DNA of 64,000 nucleotides from an uncultured Sphingomonadaceae bacterium (GTDB lineage: Bacteria; Pseudomonadota; Alphaproteobacteria; Sphingomonadales; Sphingomonadaceae). The stretch's first letter is position 1. Each line of letters begins with the position of its first letter. Below the pieces are notes generated by a model. It saw only the letters and a program-made list of their open reading frames with translations. It searched no databases and had not been told where the DNA came from. The stretch spans positions 638,450 to 702,449 of the forward strand of contig CANNFX010000002.1 of NCBI GenBank assembly GCA_947504025.1, in the 5' to 3' direction. Shown here one piece after another: positions 7,212-16,647 of the stretch. The translations under genes and the position numbers were made by a program.

Positions 7212-7556
7212 ATGGCACTCGGAAGAAAAACAGGCGGTCGAAAGAAAGGCACGCCCAACAAGGTTCAGTCGCCAATCAAAGAGGCAGCAAGGGAGTACAC
7301 CCAAGAGGCCCTCGAGATTCTCGCCGGTGTGATGCGGGATGAAGCCCAACCGGCGTCGGCAAGGGTCAGCGCCTCCAATTCAATCCTAGACCGCGCATTT
7401 GGTAAGCCAGGGCAGGCTATTGATGGCGATGATGAAGGCGCTCCTTCCCTTACCATAACAGCGGTCAGGCGTACCGTCATTGATCCAGAGAGAATGACGG
7501 ATGCTGAGGTGGAAGAAGAGCTCAAAAGGCGGTTGGGTCCAAAAAGCAAAAGATAG
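7212..7556 (+). CDS. TerS-like (phage small terminase-type) DNA-binding protein
   Basis: A 114-residue protein whose N-terminus GRKTGGRKKGTPNK is the basic stretch typical of DUF5681-like and phage small-terminase-type proteins, followed by a helical segment (EYTQEALEILAGVMRDEAQ) and ARVSASNSILDRAFGKPGQ, also characteristic of that group. Small terminases recognise the packaging site on phage DNA; satellites use their own TerS to redirect a helper's large terminase. No large terminase is present in the element, which fits that use. Ribosome site AGAGGA lies just before ATG 7212. Function is inferred; a stand-alone regulatory protein with the same fold remains possible. Confidence 0.6.
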   Translation: MALGRKTGGRKKGTPNKVQSPIKEAAREYTQEALEILAGVMRDEAQPASARVSASNSILDRAFGKPGQAIDGDDEGAPSLTITAVRRTVIDPERMTDAEVEEELKRRLGPKSKR

Positions 7557-7876
7557 CGGGACAAAATTTGCGCAATGCCGCCACCGTGGTTTTGACAGCC
7601 TTGCTACCAAAGCCATTGGTTGTGCGTTGCTCCATATGAACTAGGTGATGCCCCCCTCTCAATTGTTCGGGGTGAATCTTGTTTCGATATGCCCGAATCT
7701 TGCTTGGGCTCGCAGCTTGTTACTCTGACTAGTCAAAGCAAGCCAATTCCTCAGTGACCTTGTTGAATTGAGTTCTGCATCATGCCTAACCTCATTCTAC
7801 ATGGGGAAGAAATGAGGGGGCGAAATTGAGTGATCTCAAAAAACACTAGAAAAAACAATTGTCTAGTACAACTAAA
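7557..7876. other. Non-coding right end of the tRNA-Asn element
   Basis: No convincing gene in about 320 bases. It becomes relatively AT-rich toward the tRNA and contains ACTAG/CTAGT half-sites around an A-rich stretch (about 7846-7869) just inside the right repeat. Integrase arm sites, or a packaging site beside the TerS-like gene, would be expected here, but neither can be identified by eye. Confidence 0.4.
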
Positions 7877-7893
7877 TGGCTCCCCGAGTTGGA
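7877..7893. repeat. Right attachment repeat, within tRNA-Asn
   Basis: The copy of the 17-bp repeat that is part of the functional tRNA-Asn gene (its encoded CCA end, acceptor and part of the T-stem). Integration therefore rebuilt an intact tRNA at this end and left the short copy at 2128. Confidence 0.88.
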
Positions 7894-7951
7894 TTCGAAC
7901 CAACGACCAAGTGATTAACAGTCACCTACTCTACCGCTGAGCTATCGGGGA
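7877..7951 (-). tRNA. tRNA-Asn (GTT)
   Basis: A 75-base cloverleaf on the minus strand. The 5' TCCCCGA pairs with TCGGGGA at the 3' end, the anticodon loop is CTGTTAA (anticodon GTT), the T-loop is TTCGAAT, and CCA is encoded. The D-stem ends in a G-T wobble. It is the integration target of the neighbouring element and remains whole. Confidence 0.95.
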
Positions 7952-7991
7952 ACAGCATTCACGGCGCTGGTGCGTCGTGGGCAGGGGTGCG

Positions 7992-8020
7992 CCTATATGC
8001 AGGGCCCAGCGCTTTGGCAA
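7992..8020 (-). promoter_or_regulatory. Putative tRNA-Asn promoter
   Basis: On the minus strand, TTGCCA, a 17-base spacer and TATAGG, with the -10 about 40 bases before the tRNA 5' end. It lies in the short gap after the nadK stop, so the tRNA can be transcribed independently of nadK. Confidence 0.5.
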
Positions 8021-8033
8021 GCCGGGAAAAGCT

Positions 8034-8822
8034 TCAGACCACAAATTGCTCACTTACAATGCGTTCGTCGAGGCTGTGACCAGGATCGAACAACAGCGTC
8101 AATTCCTTGTCGCGGGCGATTTCCAGGCGCACTTCCGCAATATCGCGTAGTTCCTTTTGATCGGCCACTGCGGCGACTGGACGTTTGCCCGGATCGAGCA
8201 CGCGAAAAGTTACTTGGCTGCGGTCCGGTAGAATTGCCCCGCGCCAGCGGCGAGGCCGGAACGGGCTGATCGGGGTGAGCGCCAGTAGCTCCGAATCGAG
8301 CGGCAGGATCGGACCGTTCGCCGAAAGGTTGTAGGCGGTTGAACCCGCAGGCGTTGCCAGAAGAACGCCGTCACACGCGAGCTCGGGAATGCGAACTTTG
8401 CCGCTCACGGATACTTCGAGTTTCGCCGTCTGACGTGTTTCACGAAGCAGAGAGACCTCGTTGATCGCGCAGAAGGTGTGTTCCTCGCCGCTCTGCGTGA
8501 CGGCTTCCATTCTTATCGGAGCGATATTCACCGTGCGGGCTTTGGCAACGCGGCTCAGCACGTTCGCGCCGTTGCGAAAGCGGTTCATGAGGAAGCCGAC
8601 GGTCCCCAGATTGAGCCCGTAAGCTGGAATAACTCGCCCTGCGTCGAGCATCGAATGCAATGTTTGCAACATGAATCCGTCCCCGCCCAAGACGACAACA
8701 GCATCGGCCTGTTCCAACGGAACCCAATCGGTCAGGTCCTGGAGGGCGGATTGAGCCTCACGCGCAGGGTCTGTGTCGGAGGCAATCAGAGCCAGTCGTT
8801 GAAAATCGTTGGTTTTGGGCAA
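8034..8822 (-). CDS. nadK: NAD kinase
   Basis: Phosphorylates NAD to NADP using ATP, in the cytosol. The family's GGDG motif (VVVLGGDGF, residues 46-49 here), the NE motif (CAINEVSLL) and the GVLLATPAGSTAYNLSANG segment are all present. The TTG at 8822 is chosen as start because GGAGG lies five bases before it and the resulting 262-residue protein begins right before the conserved QRLALIASDT strand; an ATG at 8903 would add 27 residues but has no ribosome site. It is divergent from the EAL gene and ends next to tRNA-Asn. Confidence 0.92.
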   Translation of the reverse strand: MPKTNDFQRLALIASDTDPAREAQSALQDLTDWVPLEQADAVVVLGGDGFMLQTLHSMLDAGRVIPAYGLNLGTVGFLMNRFRNGANVLSRVAKARTVNIAPIRMEAVTQSGEEHTFCAINEVSLLRETRQTAKLEVSVSGKVRIPELACDGVLLATPAGSTAYNLSANGPILPLDSELLALTPISPFRPRRWRGAILPDRSQVTFRVLDPGKRPVAAVADQKELRDIAEVRLEIARDKELTLLFDPGHSLDERIVSEQFVV

Positions 8823-8980
8823 AAGGCCCTCCGCGAAGTTGCTGGCTGGTTGCCGAACATGTGATTGAAACTCTATGGACGTGCGTCCCCTTTTGCAACG
8901 CATGGAATTTGTAAGGGAACATAGGATATATTCTCGCTTATGACATTTGCATGGCTTCAATCGCACCCATGGAGGCAGAA

Positions 8981-10261
8981 ATGCCCCGCGATGCGCTGAC
9001 CGGACTGGTCGGCGGTGAAACCGTGCGTGCACGCCTGTCCCAGTGGCAAGCAGGCCAGCGCGGCAGCGGTGTTGCTCCGGTGCATGCTATGCTGGTCGGG
9101 CTTGGACGATTTGATACTGTGAACCTCGCCTATGGCGAAGCGGCGGGTGATAATGCACTTGTCGAGGTCGCGGCACGCCTTCACCGGCTTGCTTCCGAGG
9201 AACTGCAGGGTGAATGGGTTCTGTCGCGGATTGGCGGGGGTAGCTTTCTGCTGGCAGCCAACGAAGGCTGCAGCCGCGAGCGCTGGCAATGGCTCGCCGA
9301 AACGCTGGCGGACACTATTGCCAAGCCGATCACGAATCTTCTCGATGAGAATAAGCTGCGTCTCTGGCCGCGTGTCGCGTTGATGCGGCCGTTAGAAGGC
9401 GAAGGACCGCAAGCGATACTCGACCGCTTGGCTGAGACATTGGGCGGTATGTCGCGTGAGCGCGGAGCGAGGGTTCTTTGGGCAGACGGCGAATTGGCAA
9501 TGGGCGGAAGAAGTGCTGCTCAGCTTGAGGCGGACCTGCTGGGTGCACTCGACCGTGACGAGATAGAGATATTCTATCAACCGCAGTTCTCGACTGCTGA
9601 TGATAGGCTTATAGGTGCAGAGGCATTGGCACGCTGGGAACATCCCACCCTTGGCCGCATCGGGGCAGGTGCATTGTTTGCGATTGCTGAGCGGGCTGAT
9701 CATACTTCGCAATTGTCTAGGCATATTGCCGTCAGAGCACTTTCGGGCGTCACCGATTGGCCGAAACATTTGCGCCTTTCACTCAATGTCACACCTTCGG
9801 ATCTTTCTGCCACGAATTTTGCCAAAGAGTTTCTGGCAATTTTGGAAGAAGCGCATTTCGATCCAACTTGCCTGACGCTGGAGATTACCGAACAATCGCT
9901 GTTGTCCGATGTCGAAGGCACGACGCGGGCGCTAGAGGGGCTTTGTCGGACAGGCATTCGTGTTGCGCTCGACGATTTTGGCGCGGGGTTCTGCAACTTC
10001 CGCTATTTGAAGCTTCTGCCACTCGATTATCTCAAGCTCGATAAGGCAATGGTCGACGGCATCCTTGATGACGAACGTGATCTTGCGGTGTTCCGCGCGA
10101 TTGCTGCGATGGCACATGCGTTAGATTTAAAGGTTGTTGCCGAGGGCATCGAAACTATCGAGCAACGCGATTTGGTGGCTCGTGAAGGTGCCGAGACTTA
10201 TCAGGGTTTTCTGAAGGCCGCACCGATGGATGCAGCCGCTTTTCGAAACCTGGTTGGCTGA
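8981..10261 (+). CDS. EAL-domain cyclic-di-GMP phosphodiesterase with degenerate GGDEF domain
   Basis: A 426-residue signalling protein. The N-terminal half is a GGDEF fold in which the active-site signature has become GGGSF (about residues 85-89), so diguanylate cyclase activity is unlikely. The C-terminal half is an EAL domain with its catalytic landmarks: EALARWEH (about 212), NVTPSDL, EITEQS, DDFGAG (about 331) and AEGIE, so c-di-GMP hydrolysis is expected. No sensor or membrane segment precedes the GGDEF fold. Start ATG 8981 has GGAGG five bases upstream; a frame from 8951 is longer but lacks one. Confidence 0.9.
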   Translation: MPRDALTGLVGGETVRARLSQWQAGQRGSGVAPVHAMLVGLGRFDTVNLAYGEAAGDNALVEVAARLHRLASEELQGEWVLSRIGGGSFLLAANEGCSRERWQWLAETLADTIAKPITNLLDENKLRLWPRVALMRPLEGEGPQAILDRLAETLGGMSRERGARVLWADGELAMGGRSAAQLEADLLGALDRDEIEIFYQPQFSTADDRLIGAEALARWEHPTLGRIGAGALFAIAERADHTSQLSRHIAVRALSGVTDWPKHLRLSLNVTPSDLSATNFAKEFLAILEEAHFDPTCLTLEITEQSLLSDVEGTTRALEGLCRTGIRVALDDFGAGFCNFRYLKLLPLDYLKLDKAMVDGILDDERDLAVFRAIAAMAHALDLKVVAEGIETIEQRDLVAREGAETYQGFLKAAPMDAAAFRNLVG

Positions 10262-10268
10262 ATTCCGG

Positions 10269-13200
10269 CTATTTTTTGGCTTTCAACGCAATCCGGCTCA
10301 GGCCCTTGGTCAGTTGGAACAGGCCATTCAAGCGGCTTTGCGGATCACCCCATGCGCGGTTGATCACCAGCTTCATGTCCGGACGCAGTTTGGCAGCGCC
10401 ATTGAGCCGGTCGACATAAGCAATCAGTCCAGGGCCGTCGGCGAAATTGTCGTTGTGGAATGTAACCAGCGTGCCGCGTGCGCCGACATCGATCTTGGAG
10501 ATATTCGCGTCGATGGCCTGATGCTTGATCTCTATTAGCCTGACCAGATTGGCCGTCGCTGATGGCAAGGCGCCGAAACGGTCGATCATTTCGGCTGCCA
10601 TTGCCTCGATCTCCGACTTGTCACGCGCATCGTTTAGCCGGCGATAGAGCGCCATTCGCACGGCCAGATCAGGCACGTAGTCCTCGGGGATCATTATGGG
10701 CGCATCGACTGTAATTTGTGGGCTAAGCCCGGTTTCGTCGGGCGCTAGGCCATCATCGCCAGCCTTAGCAGCGAGGATCGCATCCTCGAGCATCGACTGG
10801 TATAACTCGAAACCGACTTCGCGGATATGGCCTGACTGCTCGTCGCCCAGCAAATTGCCTGCGCCGCGAATATCGAGATCGTGGCTGGCGAGCTGGAAGC
10901 CGGCGCCCAAACTGTCGAGATCACCAAGCACCTTCAGGCGCTTTTCAGAAACTTCGGACAGGGCCATGTCGCGTGGATAGGTGAGATAGGCGTAGGCGCG
11001 CAGCTTTGAACGGCCAACACGCCCACGCAATTGATATAGCTGGGCAAGGCCGAACCGGTCAGCACGGTGAATGATGATCGTATTGGCGCTCGGGATATCC
11101 AAACCGCTCTCGACAATCGTGGTCGATAGTAGAACTTCGTATTTCTGTTCGTAGAACGCGCCCATACGCTCTTCGACTTCGGTCGGGGACATCTGGCCGT
11201 GAGCACTGATCGACTTGATTTCCGGCACGTGCTCTTTGAGCCATTCCTCGACATCCGCCATGTCGGAAATACGCGGCACAACGATGAAGCTCTGCCCGCC
11301 GCGGTGATGTTCGCGCAGCAATGCCTCGCGCATCACCATGTCATCCCATTCCATGACGTAGGTCCGCACAGCGAGGCGGTCGACCGGCGGCGTCTGGATC
11401 GTGGAAAGTTCGCGTAATCCGCTCATCGCCATCTGCAATGTTCGTGGGATTGGTGTGGCCGTAAGGGTCAACATATGCACGTTGGCGCGCAGCTGTTTCA
11501 GCTTTTCCTTATGCGTCACTCCGAAGCGCTGCTCTTCGTCCACGATCACGAGACCCAGATCGTTGAACTGCGTGCTTTTTGAAAGGATCGCGTGAGTGCC
11601 GATGATAATGTCCATCGTGCCGGCTTCGAGCGCCTCGCGGGTTTCCTTCATTTCTTTGGACGTGACGAGGCGCGACAGGCGGCCGACCTTCAACGGGAAG
11701 CCTTTGAAACGTTCGGTGAAATTGGTGAAGTGCTGGCGAGCGAGCAGGGTGGTAGGGGCCACGACAGCAACCTGTTGGCCGTTCATTGCGGCGACGAATG
11801 CAGCGCGCAGGGCGACTTCCGTCTTGCCGAACCCGACATCACCGCAAACGAGGCGGTCCATTGGCCTGCCACTTTCCAAATCGCGCAACACATCAGCAAT
11901 TGCAGCTTCCTGATCGTCAGTTTCTTCCCACGGAAAGCGGTCGACGAACTGGTTGTAGTCTGTTCCGTCTGTGCCGAAGACGGGCGCTTTGCGAAGCGCG
12001 CGCGCTGCGGCCGTCCGCATCAGTTCACCCGCTATCTCGCGGATGCGTTCCTTCAGGTTCGCACGGCGCTTTTGCCACGCTTCGCCGCCAAGCCGGTCGA
12101 GCATTGCGCCGTCTTCCGACGAGCCGTAGCGCGACAATACGTCGATGTTCTCGACCGGGATATACAGTTTGTCGCCGCCGCGATATTCGAGCTTCACACA
12201 GTCATGTTGGCTTTTGCCAACGGGCACTGGCTCCAGACCAAGATACCGCCCGATGCCGTGTTCGGTGTGCACCACCAGGTCACCGCGGCCCAATGCACTC
12301 AGTTCGGCGAGGAATGCGTCCGAGTCCTTGCGCTTGCGTTTCCTGCGAACGAGCCGATCGCCGAGGATTTCTTGCTCGGTTAACAGTTCGAGGTCCGCAC
12401 TCGAAAAACCGGCTTCGAGCGGCAGGACGACAGCGGCTGGATTGCCCTTGGCCGACTTACCGAGTGCGTCTTGCCAGCTATCCGCCAGTGCGACCTTGGT
12501 TCCAGCTTCCTCGAGGATCGACGCAATGCGCGAACGTGACCCTTCCGAGTAGGCAGCAATAAGCGGTTTCTTGCCGGACTTTCCGATTGTCTTCAGATGC
12601 TTAGCCGCAGCTTCGTAAATATTGTCCCCGCGTGCGCGCTCGGGCGCGAAATCGCGGGCCGAAGAGAAGCCGAAGCTGGCCGTCGCCGCGCTCTCGGGTT
12701 CGGCAAAAATCACTGCACGGTGGACTGGCCAATTCTTCAATGCGGTACGGAATTCTTTGCCTTCGAGATATAACGCTTCGGCATCCAGGGGGCGGTAACT
12801 GCCCGCTGCCTGTCCGGCGGCTTGTGTCCGTGCGCCGTGGTAATCGACAACATCGGAAAGGCGTTCTTCCCCTGCCTGAATGGCTGCGCTGTCGATTACC
12901 ACCAGATCGCTGTCGGTCAGATGATCGAACAAGGTGGAGAGCTTGTCCTCAAACAGCGGGAGCCAATGTTCCATACCCGCAAGTCGGCGACCTTCGCTGA
13001 CAGCTTGATAGAGCGGGTCGCCAGTCGCGGTTGCGCCGAACAATTCACGATAGCGGCTGCGGAACCGCTTTATTGATTCCTCGTCTAACAACGCCTCACT
13101 AGCAGGGAGCAGCAGGAATTCGTCGAGGGTTCCTGTGGTGCGCTGGCTCCCCGGATCGAATAGCCTTAGGCTTTCAAGCTCGTCTCCGAAGAAGTCGAGC

Positions 13201-13742
13201 CGCAGCCCTTGTCCAAGACCAGATGGATAGATGTCGAAAAGTGATCCGCGAACAGCGTATTCGCCTGCGTCCGCCACTGTGTCTGTACGGCTATAACCTT
13301 GCCGTTGGAGCAAAGCGATCAGGCTTTCGCGCCCAATCTCCATACCTGGTTTGAGCGCTCGCACAGATTCGCGAACGCGAAATGGCGTAACGACACGTTG
13401 CAGCAATGCATTGACTGTTGTCACAAGCAGCTGCGAGCCGGCCTTGCCGTTTTGCAGCCGGTGGAGCGCAGAAAGGCGCTTTGCACTTACAGAAAGCGCA
13501 GGGCTTGCACGGTCATAGGGCAGACAGTCCCACGCCGGAAATTCAAGAACTTCAATCTCGGGCGCGAAGAAATGAGCTGTTTCGGCAATCGCGTTCATGG
13601 CCGCATCGTCTGCCGCGATAAAAACAGCCCGGGTTCCCGCGGCGCGTGCCAGATCTGCCATGACCAGCGGCTGGGCCCCGCGTACAACGGAAGACAGCGT
13701 GAGCGGGGTAGTCGCGCTTAAGATGTTGGAGAGGTCTGGCAT
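10269..13742 (-). CDS. mfd: Transcription-repair coupling factor Mfd
   Basis: A full-length 1157-residue ATPase that pushes stalled RNA polymerase off DNA and recruits UvrA. Order of parts: UvrB-like N-terminal domain (to about 340), the RNA polymerase interaction domain ([18 protein letters not shown], about 490-560), the RecG-like translocase with Walker [12 protein letters not shown] (about 632-642) and DEEQ box (about 735), then the TRCF C-terminal domain. Length and motifs match the family. It is convergent with the EAL gene and followed upstream by sdhE on the same strand, with a gap of about 40 bases. Confidence 0.97.
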   Translation of the reverse strand: MPDLSNILSATTPLTLSSVVRGAQPLVMADLARAAGTRAVFIAADDAAMNAIAETAHFFAPEIEVLEFPAWDCLPYDRASPALSVSAKRLSALHRLQNGKAGSQLLVTTVNALLQRVVTPFRVRESVRALKPGMEIGRESLIALLQRQGYSRTDTVADAGEYAVRGSLFDIYPSGLGQGLRLDFFGDELESLRLFDPGSQRTTGTLDEFLLLPASEALLDEESIKRFRSRYRELFGATATGDPLYQAVSEGRRLAGMEHWLPLFEDKLSTLFDHLTDSDLVVIDSAAIQAGEERLSDVVDYHGARTQAAGQAAGSYRPLDAEALYLEGKEFRTALKNWPVHRAVIFAEPESAATASFGFSSARDFAPERARGDNIYEAAAKHLKTIGKSGKKPLIAAYSEGSRSRIASILEEAGTKVALADSWQDALGKSAKGNPAAVVLPLEAGFSSADLELLTEQEILGDRLVRRKRKRKDSDAFLAELSALGRGDLVVHTEHGIGRYLGLEPVPVGKSQHDCVKLEYRGGDKLYIPVENIDVLSRYGSSEDGAMLDRLGGEAWQKRRANLKERIREIAGELMRTAAARALRKAPVFGTDGTDYNQFVDRFPWEETDDQEAAIADVLRDLESGRPMDRLVCGDVGFGKTEVALRAAFVAAMNGQQVAVVAPTTLLARQHFTNFTERFKGFPLKVGRLSRLVTSKEMKETREALEAGTMDIIIGTHAILSKSTQFNDLGLVIVDEEQRFGVTHKEKLKQLRANVHMLTLTATPIPRTLQMAMSGLRELSTIQTPPVDRLAVRTYVMEWDDMVMREALLREHHRGGQSFIVVPRISDMADVEEWLKEHVPEIKSISAHGQMSPTEVEERMGAFYEQKYEVLLSTTIVESGLDIPSANTIIIHRADRFGLAQLYQLRGRVGRSKLRAYAYLTYPRDMALSEVSEKRLKVLGDLDSLGAGFQLASHDLDIRGAGNLLGDEQSGHIREVGFELYQSMLEDAILAAKAGDDGLAPDETGLSPQITVDAPIMIPEDYVPDLAVRMALYRRLNDARDKSEIEAMAAEMIDRFGALPSATANLVRLIEIKHQAIDANISKIDVGARGTLVTFHNDNFADGPGLIAYVDRLNGAAKLRPDMKLVINRAWGDPQSRLNGLFQLTKGLSRIALKAKK

Positions 13743-13781
13743 GGTCTCAGATCAATTTTATTGGGTGCGGTACCGTTACCG

Positions 13782-14048
13782 CTAGCGCGGAATTTCGACG
13801 TAATCGAGTTTCTGCATAGCGACCATCAGATCGCCGACGAAATGTGGCGGAGTCGGTTGCGACTGCAAGGCCCAGGCCATGACGTCCACGTCATCTTCCT
13901 CAAGCAAATCTTCGAACCATTTGAGTTCAGTTTCGCCCCAATCGGTGTGGTATCGATCAAAGAAGCCGCCGATCATATAGTCCGCTTCCCTGGTGCCGCG
14001 GTGCCATGCGCGGAATTTCAGGCGATTGATGCGGGTCTGGTCAGGCAT
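13782..14048 (-). CDS. sdhE: FAD assembly factor SdhE
   Basis: An 88-residue soluble protein of the SdhE (DUF339) family that helps attach FAD covalently to succinate dehydrogenase flavoprotein. The family signature RGxxE is present (HRGTREADYMIGGFFD). ATG 14048 gives the usual short N-terminus (MPDQTRINRLKFRAWHRG); a frame extending to 14108 would overlap the recG control region and add a non-conserved tail. It is divergent from recG and lies upstream of mfd on the same strand. Confidence 0.92.
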   Translation of the reverse strand: MPDQTRINRLKFRAWHRGTREADYMIGGFFDRYHTDWGETELKWFEDLLEEDDVDVMAWALQSQPTPPHFVGDLMVAMQKLDYVEIPR

Positions 14049-14128
14049 GGTTGCGCGGGTAGGGCAGTTATTGCGACTTCTCAAGATGGAGTGTTGGAGA
14101 GAGGCCACGAAGTTGGCATAGGGGCACC

Positions 14129-16186
14129 ATGCGGCCCGACATTCTCAATCCTCTGTTTATCGAAACCGACGCACTCGACGGCGTCGGACCGAAGATGAAA
14201 AAACCGCTTGAAAAGCTGGGGCTGAACCGGTTGCGCGATATCGCATATCATTTACCCGAGCGGTTCGTGACTCGCCGGGCTGTGCAGAATTTAGACGATG
14301 CGAGTGAGGGCGAGCAGGTTGTAATCGCTCTGACGCCGACTGAGCATAAGAGCTCCAACGGACGCGGTCCGTACCGCGTGCTGGCACAAGATGCGATCGG
14401 CAACATCTGTTCGCTGACTTATTTTGGCCGTGCGTCCTACACTGCAAAGAAGCTTTTGCCGGTTGGCGAGCAACGCTGGGTCGCCGGCCGTTTGGACCGG
14501 TACGGCGACATGCTCCAAATCGTGCATCCCGATCATGTGGTCGAGGATGGTGCAGAAACACTGGCACGGCTGTGCGAACCGGTTTATTCGCTGTCCGAAG
14601 GGCTGACCCAGCCGCGTGTTGCAGGCTTGGTGAATCAAGCTCTCGAACGCCTGTCCGAGCTGCCGGAATGGATCGAACCAGGCTTGCTTGCCAAGCAGGA
14701 CTGGCCAGCTTGGGGCGAAGCATTGAAGCTGGCCCATAAAGGCGAGCATGCGGCGGCACGCGACCGGCTGGCATATGACGAGTTGTTCGCCAACAGCCTT
14801 GCGCTGATGCTGGTGCGTGACGCCAACAAAGGGCGCAGGGGCAGGGCGCTGCAGGGCGACGGATCGCTGCGCGGAAAGCTTGATCTTCCATTTGCGCTTA
14901 CGGGTGCACAATCGCGTTCGATTGGCGAGATAGAGGGCGATATAGCACAAGGTGCGCCTATGCTTCGATTGCTACAGGGCGATGTCGGCTCGGGTAAGAC
15001 AGTTGTGGCGTTGGAAGCGATGCTGATTGCGGTCGAAGCCGGATCACAGGCGGCGCTGCTTGCACCGACTGAAATTCTTGCGCGCCAGCACTTTGAAACA
15101 CTGCGTCAAATGGCCGCGCCCACTGGTGCGGAGATCGCGCTGCTGACCGGCCGTGATAAAGGCAAAGCGCGCGAAGCGATCCTGATGGGGTTGATGGATG
15201 GCAGCATCGATATGGTCGTCGGCACCCATGCGATTTTTCAGGATAGTGTTTCCTACAAGGATCTCGCGCTGGTCGTGATTGACGAGCAACACCGTTTTGG
15301 CGTGAGCCAACGCTTGATGCTCGCGCAAAAAGGCAAGCGCTCGCCGCATACTCTGGCGATGACTGCCACACCGATTCCTCGCACCCTTACGCTGGCGCAA
15401 TATGGCGAAATGGACGTCAGCCGGCTTGATGAGTTGCCGCCCGGAAGGCAGGCGATCGATACACGCGTTGTCGCGCAGGAGCGGCTGGTCGATGTGATTG
15501 AAGGGCTAGCAAGGCACCTAGAAAGCGGCCAACAGGCCTATTGGGTGTGCCCAATGGTCCGCGAGAACGAGACCGATGATATTGCGGCTGCAGAACAGCG
15601 CTATCTGACGTTGAAAGAGCGTTTCGGTGACGATGTTGTGCTGGTTCACGGACAATTGCGACCCGAGGAAAAAGACGCCGGGATGGAGCGTTTTGCGCGC
15701 GGCGAGGCGAAGGTGCTGGTTGCGACAACTGTGATCGAAGTCGGCGTCGATGTGCCCAACTCAACGCTAATGGTTATAGAACAGGCCGAGCGATTTGGTC
15801 TCGCACAATTGCATCAATTGCGCGGACGAGTGGGGCGCGGTTCGGAGAAGTCGGTGTGCTTGCTTTTACGCGGCGGAATGCTGTCTGAAACGGCCCGCGA
15901 CCGGCTAGCGCTGATGCGCGAAACACAGGATGGTTTTCTGTTGGCGGAAGAGGATTTGCGTCTGCGCGGTGGTGGCGAGCTATTAGGTACCCGCCAATCT
16001 GGCGATACACCGTTCAACGTTGCAACGCTGGAGCAAATTACACGGCTCCTGCCAATCGCGCATGATGATGCGAAGCTGCTTGTCGACCATGATGGCGGAC
16101 TAGCCAGCAAGCGCGGCGAAGCAGCGCGCGTATTGCTGTACTTGTTCGAACGCGATTGGGGCGTGCAACTGCTTCGCGGTGGTTAG
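14129..16186 (+). CDS. recG: ATP-dependent DNA helicase RecG
   Basis: A 685-residue branch-migration helicase that remodels stalled forks and Holliday junctions. An N-terminal OB-fold wedge domain is followed by the helicase core: Walker A GDVGSGKT (about residue 285), IDEQHRFG box (about 383), TATPIPRT, and VGRGSEKS in the RecG/Mfd-type C-terminal region. Length agrees with the family. The stop overlaps by four bases the stop of the convergent phosphatase gene (16183-16186). Confidence 0.96.
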   Translation: MRPDILNPLFIETDALDGVGPKMKKPLEKLGLNRLRDIAYHLPERFVTRRAVQNLDDASEGEQVVIALTPTEHKSSNGRGPYRVLAQDAIGNICSLTYFGRASYTAKKLLPVGEQRWVAGRLDRYGDMLQIVHPDHVVEDGAETLARLCEPVYSLSEGLTQPRVAGLVNQALERLSELPEWIEPGLLAKQDWPAWGEALKLAHKGEHAAARDRLAYDELFANSLALMLVRDANKGRRGRALQGDGSLRGKLDLPFALTGAQSRSIGEIEGDIAQGAPMLRLLQGDVGSGKTVVALEAMLIAVEAGSQAALLAPTEILARQHFETLRQMAAPTGAEIALLTGRDKGKAREAILMGLMDGSIDMVVGTHAIFQDSVSYKDLALVVIDEQHRFGVSQRLMLAQKGKRSPHTLAMTATPIPRTLTLAQYGEMDVSRLDELPPGRQAIDTRVVAQERLVDVIEGLARHLESGQQAYWVCPMVRENETDDIAAAEQRYLTLKERFGDDVVLVHGQLRPEEKDAGMERFARGEAKVLVATTVIEVGVDVPNSTLMVIEQAERFGLAQLHQLRGRVGRGSEKSVCLLLRGGMLSETARDRLALMRETQDGFLLAEEDLRLRGGGELLGTRQSGDTPFNVATLEQITRLLPIAHDDAKLLVDHDGGLASKRGEAARVLLYLFERDWGVQLLRGG

Positions 16187-16647
16187 GTTCGGAGTTTTGC
16201 TACCAGCGCTTTGGCAGCGGAACTGACTTCACTCCAAGTCACATCAAATCCGGCACTGTCTCCGTAATAGGGATCGGCGACGGCCCGCCCTTCAAAACCC
16301 GGTACGAAATCCATCAACAGGCCAAGCTCCGCAGTGGCATCCGGGGGCGCAAGCTGCCGCAAGTCCGCCAGATTGCTGCCATCCAACGCAAAGATGTGTG
16401 TGAAACGGCGGAAGTCCCCCTCAACGGCTTGCCGTCCGCGAAGCCCCGATATGTCCGCACCGTTTCGCAGCGCTGAAGCCTGTGCACGGTCATCGGGCGG
16501 GCTTCCGACGTGATAAGCGGCCGTCCCCGCCGAATCTATTTCAACGTCTAAGCCCGCGCCTTCAGCAGCAAGTCGCATCGCTCCTTCCGCCATTGGTGAG
16601 CGGCAGATGTTGCCGAGGCACACAAAAAGTAGGGCGGGGCGAGTCAC
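16183..16647 (-). CDS. Low-molecular-weight protein tyrosine phosphatase
   Basis: A 154-residue phosphatase. The P-loop CxxxxxRS is at residues 10-17 (CLGNICRS) near the N-terminus as in the family, and the acid/base Asp is in DPYYG at about 125. Bacterial members act on phosphotyrosine, phosphoarginine or exopolysaccharide kinases; the substrate is not evident here. It follows the ABC1 kinase gene with a four-base ATGA overlap, so the two are co-translated. Confidence 0.92.
   Translation of the reverse strand: MTRPALLFVCLGNICRSPMAEGAMRLAAEGAGLDVEIDSAGTAAYHVGSPPDDRAQASALRNGADISGLRGRQAVEGDFRRFTHIFALDGSNLADLRQLAPPDATAELGLLMDFVPGFEGRAVADPYYGDSAGFDVTWSEVSSAAKALVAKLRT

Larger units (their letters stand above)
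2128..7893. mobile_element. Integrative element in tRNA-Asn, gene content like a minimal phage satellite
   Basis: About 5.75 kb bounded by perfect 17-bp direct repeats (2128-2144 and 7877-7893); the right copy is the 3' end of an intact tRNA-Asn, the classic target of tyrosine integrases. All ten genes read in the same (+) direction: integrase, two unknowns, AlpA-like regulator, unknown, winged-helix protein, putative HUH replication initiator, two unknowns, TerS-like protein. There are no structural, lysis or large-terminase genes, no conjugation genes and no IS. Integrase plus AlpA plus Rep plus TerS is what phage-inducible chromosomal islands carry, so a satellite is the leading reading; a small integrative plasmid-like element is the alternative. 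The boundaries are seen directly; the lifestyle is inferred. Confidence 0.85.

Noticed and set aside
11592..12562. Long plus-strand frames of 258-263 codons inside mfd
   Set aside because: Antisense shadows of a fully conserved mfd gene; translations are Arg/Pro/Ser-rich without domain features.
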